Below, one piece after another: positions 9,332 through 16,593 of a stretch of DNA of 64,000 nucleotides. The notes below the pieces were generated by a model, which was not told the DNA's origin, ran no database searches, and worked only from the letters and a program-made list of their open reading frames with translations. Source of the stretch: Microbacterium gallinarum (GTDB taxonomy: Bacteria; Actinomycetota; Actinomycetes; Actinomycetales; Microbacteriaceae); NCBI RefSeq assembly GCF_014837165.1, contig NZ_JACSPM010000003.1:372001-436000 (forward strand). The letters are read 5' to 3'. The translations under genes and the position numbers were made by a program. Each line of letters starts with the position of its first letter. Position 1 is the stretch's first letter.

Positions 9332-9360
9332 TTGACGCGTATTCAACCGACTGGTACTGT
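9332..9360 (+). promoter_or_regulatory. Promoter of the ArsR-SRPBCC operon
   Basis: -35 TTGACG (9332-9337) and -10 TACTGT (9355-9360) are separated by 17 bases. The predicted start of transcription is about 20 bases before the ArsR ATG. The -10 box lies inside the dyad at 9341-9375. Confidence 0.65.
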
Positions 9361-9375
9361 ACCGAACAGTTGAAT
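9341..9375. promoter_or_regulatory. Nested palindromic operator, probably ArsR-type
   Basis: Outer arms ATTCAAC (9341-9347) and GTTGAAT (9369-9375) and inner arms GGTAC (9353-9357) and GTACC (9359-9363) are all perfect and share the same centre, base 9358. The dyad covers the -10 box and the predicted transcription start of the ArsR gene, which fits autorepression. Confidence 0.7.
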
Positions 9376-9387
9376 GAAGATGTGATC

Positions 9388-9765
9388 ATGACCGACCAGC
9401 TCAGCCGCACGTTCTCGGCCCTCGCCGATCCCACCCGACGCGCGATCCTCGAACGGCTCAGCGGGGGAGAGGCGACCGTGGGCGAGCTCGCGGCGCCGTT
9501 CGACATGACATTCGCGGCCGTCTCGAAGCACCTCCGCGTGCTGGAAGGGGCGGGCCTCGTCACCCGGGGGAGAGACGCGCAGTATCGGCCCGCGCGTCTC
9601 GACGCCCGGCCGCTGGCCGCGGCATCCCGCTGGATCGACAACTACGCGCAGTTCTGGGAAGACAGCGTCGGCGCCCTCGACCAGTACCTCAACGCGCTTC
9701 AGGCGCTCTCACCCTCGACACCCGACCCGCACGACCGCACAGATCAGGAGAACGACCATGACTGA
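9388..9765 (+). CDS. ArsR-family transcriptional regulator
   Basis: 125 residues with a winged helix-turn-helix: FSALADPTRRAILERL at residue ~10, then the recognition helix region FDMTFAAVSKHLRVLEGAGLV at ~45. There is no cysteine metal site, so this belongs to the non-metal ArsR group that is usually paired with SRPBCC (AHSA1) proteins. The ATG at 9388 sits about 20 bases after the promoter. Its stop overlaps the start of the SRPBCC gene (ATGACTGA), so the two are coupled. The dyad just upstream is the likely autoregulatory site. Confidence 0.93.
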   Translation: MTDQLSRTFSALADPTRRAILERLSGGEATVGELAAPFDMTFAAVSKHLRVLEGAGLVTRGRDAQYRPARLDARPLAAASRWIDNYAQFWEDSVGALDQYLNALQALSPSTPDPHDRTDQENDHD

Positions 9766-10204
9766 CTACTTCACCGTCACCCGCACGCTGAGCGCGCCGC
9801 GCGAGCTCGTGTTCGAGGCGATCACCACGCCCGAGCACTTCGCGGTGTGGTTCGGCACCGCCGCCGTCGAGGTGCCGCAGGAGACGCTGACGATGGATGT
9901 GCGTCCGGGTGGCGCCTTCCGTGCGGTGATGCACCTGCCCGACGGCAACCGCATCGACTGGTCGGGGGAGTACCAGGTCGTCGAGCCGCCGGCGCACCTG
10001 GCGATGACCTTGACCGACCAGCCGGGCGACGACGCCGGCCTGCCCGTGCTGTTCGACCTCGAAGAGGTCGAGGGCGGCACGAAGCTGACGATCCGCCAGG
10101 ACCGCTCCGACTTCACCGACGAGCAGGTCGCCGCGACGATCGAGGGCTACAACGCCTTCATCGACGACATCGAGCGCGTGCTCGCGACGATGCAGAACGG
10201 CTGA
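9758..10204 (+). CDS. SRPBCC (AHSA1-like) domain protein
   Basis: 148 residues of the START/Bet v 1-like hydrophobic-pocket fold. It opens with the typical TRTLSAPRELVFEAITTPEHFAVWFG pattern (strand, helix and tryptophan) and closes with a long C-terminal helix ending in IERVLATMQ. It probably binds a small hydrophobic ligand; the family is regularly encoded behind an ArsR repressor, so it may sense or handle the compound that relieves repression. It starts inside the last codons of the ArsR gene and ends 8 bases from the convergent psuK-like gene. Confidence 0.9.
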   Translation: MTDYFTVTRTLSAPRELVFEAITTPEHFAVWFGTAAVEVPQETLTMDVRPGGAFRAVMHLPDGNRIDWSGEYQVVEPPAHLAMTLTDQPGDDAGLPVLFDLEEVEGGTKLTIRQDRSDFTDEQVAATIEGYNAFIDDIERVLATMQNG

Positions 10205-10212
10205 GCCTCACG

Positions 10213-11052
10213 TCAGAGCGCGCCCGCGCGGCGCAGCGCGCTCATCGCGAGCTCGCTGCCCGCGCGGACGCTCGCGCACGGGTCGGCACCCGACAGTGCG
10301 GCGGTGAGGTAGCCCGCGGCGAACGCGTCCCCGGCGCCGGTCGAGTCGAGCACATCGTCGACCCGGTTCACCGGCACCTCGACGCGGGAGTCGCCCTCGG
10401 TCACGAGCACGGAGTCGCCGCCGCGCTTCACGATGAACACGGCAGCCGTCAGATCCAGGTCGATTTCGGTCGCCGTGCGGGCCTCATCCGCATTGGCGAA
10501 CACGACGGCCGGGGCGAGGTCGTCGACGATGTGCTTCAGCTGCGCCGCACCGAGACCGCGCATCGTGGCCACGCTCGACAGGTCGAGGCTGACGCGCGCC
10601 CCCCTGCGAGCCGCGGAGGCCGCGGCATCCGTCACCGCCGCTCTCGAGGCGGGCTCGGCGAAGCCGTACAGCGGCAGGTGCACCCAGTCGACGCCGTCGA
10701 GCCAACCGGGGTCGATCTCGGCGAGGTCTGCTGCCGCCCCCCGGTCGGTGATCATGGTGCGCTCTCCGTCGGCGTCGACGAGCACGACGATGGCACCCGT
10801 GCGTCCTTCCTGCTGCACCCGCACGTCGACTCCGGCAGCAGCCATCTCGGCGATGAGCGCGCGGCCGATGGTGTCGTCGCCGACTCGGCCGATGAAGCGC
10901 ACGGGATGCCGCGGCGCGGCCGCCGCGGCCACGTTCGCCGCGCTCCCGCCACGCGTGATCCGCACCTCGGCTGGGTTGTCGGTGCCGCGTTCGAGCGAGG
11001 AGCCCCCGAGCACGATCAGGTCGGCGACCAGGTCGCCGATGACGGCGAGCAT
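10213..11052 (-). CDS. psuK: PfkB-family kinase, probable pseudouridine kinase
   Basis: 279 residues of the ribokinase (PfkB) family. Signatures are RGGSAANVA near residue 35 and DSTGAGDAFAAG near residue 240, the anion hole and catalytic Asp. The start ATG overlaps the stop of the PsuG gene (ATGA), and this pairing is what makes pseudouridine kinase the best guess: it would phosphorylate pseudouridine to the 5'-phosphate for PsuG to cleave. By sequence alone other sugar or nucleoside kinases remain possible. Confidence 0.85.
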   Translation of the reverse strand: MLAVIGDLVADLIVLGGSSLERGTDNPAEVRITRGGSAANVAAAAAPRHPVRFIGRVGDDTIGRALIAEMAAAGVDVRVQQEGRTGAIVVLVDADGERTMITDRGAAADLAEIDPGWLDGVDWVHLPLYGFAEPASRAAVTDAAASAARRGARVSLDLSSVATMRGLGAAQLKHIVDDLAPAVVFANADEARTATEIDLDLTAAVFIVKRGGDSVLVTEGDSRVEVPVNRVDDVLDSTGAGDAFAAGYLTAALSGADPCASVRAGSELAMSALRRAGAL

Positions 11053-11966
11053 CAGGCGCGTTCCGCCAGCTCGAGGGCGATCAGCGCACCGAGCTCGACG
11101 TTGCCGCGGTAGACCTCGACGTTGACGTCGAGACTGCGCCCGCCCGTCTCGCGCTGCACGAAATCGAGAAGGAACGGGGTGGTGTCGTGACCCGTCACGC
11201 CCTGGGCCGCGGCGGCCGCGAGCGCGCGGGCGAGCACCTCGTCGTGGAGAGCCGGGTCGAGCTGGGAATCGGCGGCGACGGGGTTCGCGACCAGAAGAGT
11301 GGATCGGATGCCGAGCCCGTCGCGCGCGCGGGCTATCTCGGCGATCTCGGCGGGGGAGTCGACGGCGTGATCGATGTCGTGCCCGGAGTCGGCGATGTAG
11401 AAGCCGGGGTAGTCGGTGGTGCGATAGCCGACGACGGCCAGGTTCAGCGTCTCCAGCCGTTCGAGCGTCAGCGGGATGTCGAGGACCGACTTGACCCCCG
11501 CGCTCACGACGATGAGCGGGAGTGTCGCAAGCGTGCCGAGATCAGCGCTCTCGTCGAAGGTCTGCTGCGCCTCGCGATGCACGCCGCCGAGGCCGCCGGT
11601 GGAGAAGACCCTCACTCCCGCGAGGTCGGCGAGGTACGCCGTCGCCGCGACGGTCGTGCCGGCACTGCGTCCCTTCGCGGTGAGGACGGGGACGTCGCGC
11701 AGACTCGCCTTCACGACGTCGTCGCTGGTGGACAGGCGCTCGATCTCGGCGGTCGACAGGCCGACGGTGGGCCGGCCGTCGATCACACCGATCGTCGCGG
11801 GCACCACTCCGAGGGAGCGCACGCGCTCCTCGGCCTCGAGAGCGACGGCGAGGTTGCGCGGCCTCGGCAGTCCGTGGGTGAAGATCGTCGACTCGAGCGC
11901 GAGCACGGGGTCGCCCGCGGCGACCGCGGCGCGGACCTCGGGCGAGATGGCGAGGGGAGAGGGCAC
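11052..11966 (-). CDS. psuG: Pseudouridine-5'-phosphate glycosidase
   Basis: 304 residues that split pseudouridine 5'-phosphate into uracil and ribose 5-phosphate by opening its C-C bond. The family is clear from ISPEVRAAVAAGDPVLALESTIFTHG at the N-terminus and GGLGGVHR near residue 130. Start choice: GTG at 11966 has GGAAGG six bases upstream; ATG at 11972 is too close to that site and GTG at 11993 overlaps the -10 box. It is first in an operon with psuK and serves salvage of modified RNA bases. Confidence 0.93.
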   Translation of the reverse strand: MPSPLAISPEVRAAVAAGDPVLALESTIFTHGLPRPRNLAVALEAEERVRSLGVVPATIGVIDGRPTVGLSTAEIERLSTSDDVVKASLRDVPVLTAKGRSAGTTVAATAYLADLAGVRVFSTGGLGGVHREAQQTFDESADLGTLATLPLIVVSAGVKSVLDIPLTLERLETLNLAVVGYRTTDYPGFYIADSGHDIDHAVDSPAEIAEIARARDGLGIRSTLLVANPVAADSQLDPALHDEVLARALAAAAAQGVTGHDTTPFLLDFVQRETGGRSLDVNVEVYRGNVELGALIALELAERA

Positions 11967-11991
11967 GGGCATCCTTCCGACGGGTACCGCC

Positions 11992-11997
11992 ACCCTA
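11992..11997 (-). promoter_or_regulatory. -10 box of the psuG-psuK operon
   Basis: TAGGGT on the minus strand. The predicted transcript starts near 11985, leaving a short leader that holds GGAAGG, the ribosome-binding site before GTG 11966. Confidence 0.5.
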
Positions 11998-12153
11998 CAA
12001 AGCCCGGGTCGGGGCCACGCGGATCGGCGCGGGAGCGGAGGATACGCGGCCTCACTCGGCGGCAGCGAAGGTCGTGGACGGGACGTGAATGCCCTGAAAC
12101 GGCAGGATTGTCAACCCCCTGCACGAGGTACGCCGGATCGGGGAGCGTATCTG

Positions 12154-12173
12154 TCGGGACGGTTGCGTCCCGA
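12154..12173 (+). other. Stem-loop upstream of the DUF6458-like gene
   Basis: TCGGGACG and CGTCCCGA form a perfect 8-base stem around the loop GTTG, ending 44 bases before the ATG. It has no T tract, so a terminator role is unlikely. It could be a leader structure or a protein-binding dyad. The rest of the gap (11998-12217) shows no gene that I can support. Confidence 0.4.
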
Positions 12174-12217
12174 ACACAGGGGAGGGCCGATCGCCGTGCC
12201 CCGGAAAGGAACCTCGC

Positions 12218-12481
12218 ATGAGCATCGGAGCAGGAATCGCACTGTTCGCCATCGGCGCCATCCTCGCGTTCGCGGTGAACGTGGAAGTCGAATGGGTGAA
12301 CCTCGACATGATCGGCTACATCCTGATGGGTGCCGGCCTGGTGATCTTCCTCGTCGGAATCGTCCTGATGGCACGCCGCCGCCGTTCGGAGTCGGTGACG
12401 CACACTGCAGTCGACCCGACCGCCAACGAGCGGGTGACCCGCCGGTCGACGACCACTCCGGATGACACCGTCGGTCTCTGA
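12218..12481 (+). CDS. Small two-span membrane protein, DUF6458-like
   Basis: 87 residues: two hydrophobic segments (~5-25 and ~32-52), a basic patch (ARRRRSES) and a polar tail. This is the pattern of the actinobacterial DUF6458 proteins; the function is unknown. The ATG follows a clear GGAAAGGAAC site with good spacing. It is followed by a strong bidirectional terminator shared with the convergent acetyltransferase gene. Confidence 0.8.
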   Translation: MSIGAGIALFAIGAILAFAVNVEVEWVNLDMIGYILMGAGLVIFLVGIVLMARRRRSESVTHTAVDPTANERVTRRSTTTPDDTVGL

Positions 12482-12495
12482 CCACATCATCGTTC

Positions 12496-12531
12496 GAACG
12501 GGGGCGGGGCCGGACGGCTCCGCCCCCGTTC
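12496..12531. terminator. Bidirectional terminator hairpin
   Basis: GAACGGGGGCGG (12496-12507) pairs exactly with CCGCCCCCGTTC (12520-12531). It lies between two convergent genes, 14 bases after one stop codon and 20 after the other. It lacks a long T tract, which is common in high-GC genomes. Confidence 0.75.
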
Positions 12532-12550
12532 GCCGTCTGCGGCGAGGGGG

Positions 12551-13234
12551 TCAGCCGCGATCGAGCAGCGCCCGAAGGGGTGCGGCGCCCTCGAGTTCGA
12601 TCGGCGCCCCGAGGATCGCCGAGTGCCGAGACCGCAGCTCCTCCCACCGTTCCCGCGACATCCGGTAGTTGTGGTGGAGGGCGGCGACACCGTCGCGCGC
12701 GACCTGCACGGAGCCGTTCGGCTCGTACCCCAGCCGTCGAGACACGGCGTTGGATGAAGGGTTGTCCGCGAAGGCGCCTGAGACCGCCTCCGCGGCGCCG
12801 AGGCCCGCGAACGCGAGCTCCAGCACGAGCACGCGCATGCGTCGGCCGATGCCCTTGCCGTGATGCTCGATCCCCAGCCACGACCCGGTCTGCACGCGGC
12901 GGAGCACGGGCCAATCGACCGCGACGAGTCCCTGCACGCCGACGGGAACGCCGTCTGCGAGCACGCCGAGTTCGAGGACGAGCTTCGCGGGGGAGACCCG
13001 CGCACGGGCATCCCACTGGTACGCCAGAACGCTGCGCGCGACCTCATCGGGCGTTCCCCGCGTCCACGGGTGCTCGAAGGGCATCGCGTCCGGGTCGTGC
13101 ACGCCCTGGGCCGCGACCGCCGCGAGGTCGAGCAGAAGACCGTCGTCGATCCACCGGAGTTCGAGGTCACCGGACCGCACGCGCACGCCGGCGGCCGGCC
13201 ACAGCCGGACGAGGTCGGGGGAGGGAGCCACCAC
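12551..13234 (-). CDS. GNAT-family N-acetyltransferase
   Basis: 227 residues. The acetyl-CoA loop is GIEHHGKGIGRRM near residue 140, matching the R/Q-x-x-G-x-G/A signature, and NPSSNAVSRRLGYEPNG near residue 175 is the usual motif B. The layout (central FEHPWTRGTPDEVARSVLAYQW) resembles RimJ/RimL-type enzymes that acetylate N-terminal or small-molecule amines. The substrate is unknown. Two GTG codons lie next to each other at the start (13234 and 13231); either may be used. Confidence 0.85.
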   Translation of the reverse strand: MVAPSPDLVRLWPAAGVRVRSGDLELRWIDDGLLLDLAAVAAQGVHDPDAMPFEHPWTRGTPDEVARSVLAYQWDARARVSPAKLVLELGVLADGVPVGVQGLVAVDWPVLRRVQTGSWLGIEHHGKGIGRRMRVLVLELAFAGLGAAEAVSGAFADNPSSNAVSRRLGYEPNGSVQVARDGVAALHHNYRMSRERWEELRSRHSAILGAPIELEGAAPLRALLDRG

Positions 13235-13258
13235 GGCAGTCTGCCAGCACCGGGTCTG

Positions 13259-14125
13259 CTACGCGCGCTCCACGGGCAGCCAGAGCTCGCACGTCGCGGT
13301 GGCGAAGTCGGGGGAGCGGTCGAGCACGGCGACCATCGAGGGGCCGGGGCGAAGGCGCCACGGGTTCGAGGGGAACCAGTCGGTCGCCGTCGCCGCCCAC
13401 GTCGACTGCAGCGCGGCGGGGTAGTCGCCCTCCGCACGGAACACCGCCCAGGAGCCCGCCGGCACCTCGATGGTGTCGAGGTCGTCCGGCACGGCCGAAT
13501 CCTCGCTCATCGCGACGCCGTGGAGATAGGTGAGCTCGCTGTCTTCGGTGTAGTCGGGCGCGACGTCGTCGCTGACCTGCAGGATGCCGGCGGGCTCGGT
13601 GTCGCTCAGAGCCTTCAGGCGCGCATGCGCCTCGGCGGGAAGGGACGCGATATGGGACTGGATGTGCGGGTTGGCGCCTTCGTGGATGAGCGGCACGCGC
13701 GCGGCGTGGCCGACCAGGCGGAAGGCGGGGCGATCTGCGATGCGGGTGTCCATGGGGGAGTTCCCTTCTACGGTCAGGCGGAACCTGAGTTGCGGTTGTG
13801 AGCGAAGGGGACCGCCGTCACGCCGCACGTCGCCGGGACCGACGCCGTGCACCGCGCGGAACGCCCGCGCGAACGCCTCCGTCGAGCCGTAGCCGTAGCG
13901 CACCGCGACCGTGAGCAGTTCGTCGCCGGAAACGACGTCTGCCGCAGCGGCCGTCATCCGCCGGCGCCGCACGTACTCGGAAAGCGGCATCCCGGCGAGC
14001 GACGAGAACATCCGGCGGAGGTGGTACTCCGTCGTGCCGGCGTCGCGAGCGAGCGACGCGATGTCGATGTCGTCGGTGAGGTGCGTCTCGACGACCTCGA
14101 CCGTGCGGTTGAGCGATGCGATCAC
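13259..14125 (-). CDS. AraC-type regulator with GyrI-like effector domain
   Basis: 288 residues from a GTG at 14125. Residues ~5-105 are the AraC DNA-binding domain with two helix-turn-helix units (IASLARDAGTTEYHLRRMF; then AVRYGYGSTEAFARAFRAV). After a linker, residues ~125-288 form a GyrI-like ligand-binding domain (MDTRIADRPAFRLVGH ... VPAGSWAVF), an arrangement like E. coli Rob/SoxS relatives that sense hydrophobic compounds. The GTG is preferred over an upstream ATG (14206) because AGGAGG precedes it. The divergent DHA2 exporter is the obvious candidate target. Confidence 0.9.
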   Translation of the reverse strand: MIASLNRTVEVVETHLTDDIDIASLARDAGTTEYHLRRMFSSLAGMPLSEYVRRRRMTAAAADVVSGDELLTVAVRYGYGSTEAFARAFRAVHGVGPGDVRRDGGPLRSQPQLRFRLTVEGNSPMDTRIADRPAFRLVGHAARVPLIHEGANPHIQSHIASLPAEAHARLKALSDTEPAGILQVSDDVAPDYTEDSELTYLHGVAMSEDSAVPDDLDTIEVPAGSWAVFRAEGDYPAALQSTWAATATDWFPSNPWRLRPGPSMVAVLDRSPDFATATCELWLPVERA

Positions 14126-14217
14126 GGTTCCTCCTTCACGGACAAGCCTGCGCGGGGAAGCGCGGTCGCGCCCGATGATCGCGGACCGCTTCTCTCGGCT
14201 CATCACACCGAGTTGAC

Positions 14218-14231
14218 ATAATGTGCATTAT
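14218..14231. promoter_or_regulatory. AT-rich palindrome in the AraC/exporter gap
   Basis: ATAATG and CATTAT flank TG, making a 14-base perfect dyad in otherwise GC-rich DNA. TTGACA (14213-14218) abuts it on the plus strand, and GATAAT (14232-14227) on the minus strand is a good -10 for the AraC-type gene. It is a candidate operator for either promoter. Confidence 0.5.
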
Positions 14232-14388
14232 CGGCGACGGACTGTTCTGGACACGCCACCGATTCTCCTCGGTCGAGCAGGATGCGTCGCTCGCGGGTAT
14301 CGTCGCTGTCGCGGATCCGCTCACCCGGGTCACGTCGGTGATCCGCGCCGCGAACTGCCAGCCCCTGGAGCCCACTGTCCATGCGTGA
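14221..14388 (+). CDS. Possible small ORF coupled to the DHA2 exporter
   Basis: A 55-residue frame (MCIIGDGLFWTRHRF... ending EPTVHA) begins at an ATG inside the palindrome and ends in TGA overlapping the exporter start (ATGCGTGA). C/G-rich third positions fit coding, but no domain is recognisable and there is no ribosome-binding site. It could be a leader peptide, a remnant, or chance. Confidence 0.25.
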   Translation: MCIIGDGLFWTRHRFSSVEQDASLAGIVAVADPLTRVTSVIRAANCQPLEPTVHA

Positions 14389-15805
14389 ACGCAATCTGCC
14401 GCTGGTCCTGACCCTCGTCGCCGCACAGCTCGTGGTGATGCTGGACTCCAGCATCCTGAACGTCGCTCTGCCGTCCATCGCCGAGGACCTCGGGCTCACA
14501 GCCGTCGGCACCGCATGGGTGCTCAACGCCTACTTCCTGACCTTCGGCGGTCTTCTGCTGATCTCCGGACGCGCCGCCGACATCTTCGGACGCCGGCGCA
14601 TGTTCCTCATCGGGGCCACCGTGCTCGCCGCCGGCTCCGTCCTCGGCGGCTTCGCTCCCGACGAGACGATGCTCGTGCTCGCGCGTCTGGTGCAGGGCGC
14701 GGGGTCGGCCATGCTCAGCCCTGCGGCCATGTCCGTCATCCTCGCGACCTTCTCAGGGCCGTCCAAGACGCGGACGATGGCCTGGTGGGGCGCGGCGTCC
14801 ACGGCGGGCGGCGCGCTCGGCGTCACCGTCGGCGGCATCCTCACCGGCGCGCTCGGCTGGCAGAGCGTCATGTTCGTCACCGCGGCGGCCGCCGCTCTCG
14901 TCGGCGGTGCGGGCTGGCTCCGTCTCGAGCGCGACGCGCCTGCGACGCGTCGCACCTTCGACGCCACGGGTGCGGCTCTCATCACCCTGGCAGCCGGCGC
15001 CGTGGTCTTCGGCGTCCTGAGCATCCCGCACGCCGGGCTCGCGTCGGTCGACGTCGTGGTGGCGGCGGTCGTCGCCCTTGCCGCCGGCATCGGCTTCGTC
15101 CTCGTCGAGCGCCGCTCATCCGACCCCGTCCTGTCCCTCCCGGCCCTGCGCGAGCCGCGTGTCGCCGGAGGCATCGTCGTCAACCTGCTCGGCGGTGGCG
15201 CGAGGATCGCGTGCTTCGTGCTGGTCGCGCTGCTCATCCAGCAGGTGCTCGGCTACGAACCCGCCCTCGCCGGTCTCGCCATGCTCCCCACCTCGCTCGC
15301 CGGCTTCGCCATCAGCACGCTGGTCCTCCCCCGCGCGCTCGCCCGCTTCGGACCCGAGCGGGTGACCGTCATGGGGCTCATCATGCTCCTCGTCGCTCAT
15401 CTGCTGTTCGCGACGATCGACAACGGCATGTCGTACGTCTGGCGCGTGCTCCCTGTTCTCGTCATCGCAGCCGCTGGAGTGGCCTTCAGCTTCACGCCGA
15501 CCACGCTGGTGATCTCCAGCGGCATGGCCGCGCGCAATGCGGGCGTCAGTTCGGGCCTCGCGTCCTCGACGGCCCAGATCGGCGGCGCCATCGGCATCGC
15601 CGCGTTCGGCGCCGTGGACGCATACCGTCGCGCCGCCGTGCTCACCACCGGAGGCACCGACCTGGCCGCAGCAGAAGCGGGACTCTCGGCCGCACATGTC
15701 GCCGCGGCGATCGCCGCGGCAGCAGCGACTCTCCTCGCCGTCGCCACGTTCCCGTCGTTGCGGCCACGACGGCGCCTTCCCGACGACGTCGATGCAGCGG
15801 GCTGA
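14381..15805 (+). CDS. DHA2-family MFS drug exporter (14 spans)
   Basis: 474 residues, long enough for 14 membrane segments. It has the DHA2 features: LDSSILNVALPSIAEDLG in segment 1 (the D-x-x-x-VNVALP pattern), GRAADIFGRRRMF in loop 2-3, and ARLVQGAGSAMLSPAAMSV in segment 4-5 (motif C-like). It should export drugs or toxic organic cations by proton antiport in the inner membrane. The neighbouring AraC/GyrI-like regulator, divergently transcribed, may control it; this is an inference from position. Confidence 0.92.
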   Translation: MRERNLPLVLTLVAAQLVVMLDSSILNVALPSIAEDLGLTAVGTAWVLNAYFLTFGGLLLISGRAADIFGRRRMFLIGATVLAAGSVLGGFAPDETMLVLARLVQGAGSAMLSPAAMSVILATFSGPSKTRTMAWWGAASTAGGALGVTVGGILTGALGWQSVMFVTAAAAALVGGAGWLRLERDAPATRRTFDATGAALITLAAGAVVFGVLSIPHAGLASVDVVVAAVVALAAGIGFVLVERRSSDPVLSLPALREPRVAGGIVVNLLGGGARIACFVLVALLIQQVLGYEPALAGLAMLPTSLAGFAISTLVLPRALARFGPERVTVMGLIMLLVAHLLFATIDNGMSYVWRVLPVLVIAAAGVAFSFTPTTLVISSGMAARNAGVSSGLASSTAQIGGAIGIAAFGAVDAYRRAAVLTTGGTDLAAAEAGLSAAHVAAAIAAAAATLLAVATFPSLRPRRRLPDDVDAAG

Positions 15806-15825
15806 CCCGGCGCGGCGCGGCTCAT

Positions 15826-16557
15826 TCAGGAGCGCAGGCGCAGGGCCGCGGCATCCCGCTGGTACATCGCCGCGTGCTCGAGGAAGTCGGCCCGTCCGGT
15901 CTCGCCCGCTCGGTCGCGTGTGAAGGCCGCGAGATCGTCGAGCCGCTTCGCCATGACGTCCATGACCTCCGCGCCGGCGAACGGCATGCCGTACGCGTCG
16001 ATCAGCTGCGCGAGCCTGCGATCCTTGTTCAACCCGTCGGCACCCACCGCGTCCTCGGCGAACGGCACGATCCGGTACGCGAGGTACGCCAGATCCCACA
16101 GCCGCGACCCCGGCGACGCGAAGTCGAAGTCGATCCCGCCGACGAGCCCTCCGTCGCGCACGACGAGGTTGTAGGTCGCGAAGTCGTTGTGACAGATCAC
16201 CTCCGCAGGCTCGCGCCGCGGCGACCGCCATACGAGGCACTCATCGGCCACGAGGGCGGCGCCCGCGTCATGGACCCGCCGCAGCAGGCGACCGGCCGCG
16301 TCGAGGACCTCCCCGGCCCACCTCACATCCGGGGCCGCGTCGCTGAGGATCTCCCCCTCGAGGTAGGTCAGGATCTCGCGGCCCTGCGCATCCAGCCCGA
16401 GCACGCGCGGCACACCGTCGACGCCGGCGTCGGCCAGCGCGGCCAGCAGCCGGTGGACCGCCGGAGTCCACCGGCCCGTGACGCGGCGCACGGTGTCGCC
16501 GACGCGGATCACCGGCGCCATGTTGCCGCCGCTCAGATGCCGCTCGATGTCATCCAC
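15826..16557 (-). CDS. APH-type phosphotransferase
   Basis: 243 residues of the aminoglycoside phosphotransferase/choline kinase fold. The catalytic loop is HNDFATYNLVV near residue 130 and the metal-binding DFDFA follows near residue 150; the C-terminal half is helical. Members act on aminoglycosides, sugars, choline or other small alcohols; nothing in the neighbourhood picks one. The start is set at GTG 16557 because a TAGCGT -10 box lies 7 bases before it; GTG 16566 is an alternative but overlaps that box. Confidence 0.85.
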   Translation of the reverse strand: MDDIERHLSGGNMAPVIRVGDTVRRVTGRWTPAVHRLLAALADAGVDGVPRVLGLDAQGREILTYLEGEILSDAAPDVRWAGEVLDAAGRLLRRVHDAGAALVADECLVWRSPRREPAEVICHNDFATYNLVVRDGGLVGGIDFDFASPGSRLWDLAYLAYRIVPFAEDAVGADGLNKDRRLAQLIDAYGMPFAGAEVMDVMAKRLDDLAAFTRDRAGETGRADFLEHAAMYQRDAAALRLRS

Positions 16558-16564
16558 GCGTGCC

Positions 16565-16570
16565 ACGCTA
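16565..16570 (-). promoter_or_regulatory. -10 box before the phosphotransferase gene
   Basis: TAGCGT on the minus strand, then 7 bases, then GTG at 16557. Only 11 bases separate it from the -10 box of the divergent AEC gene, so both polymerases compete for the same short region. Confidence 0.55.
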
Positions 16571-16581
16571 CCGACCCCGCT

Positions 16582-16587
16582 TAGGCT
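16582..16587 (+). promoter_or_regulatory. -10 box before the AEC transporter gene
   Basis: TAGGCT, 6 bases, then GTG at 16594. There is no ribosome-binding site. Confidence 0.65.
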
Positions 16588-16593
16588 CGTAGC

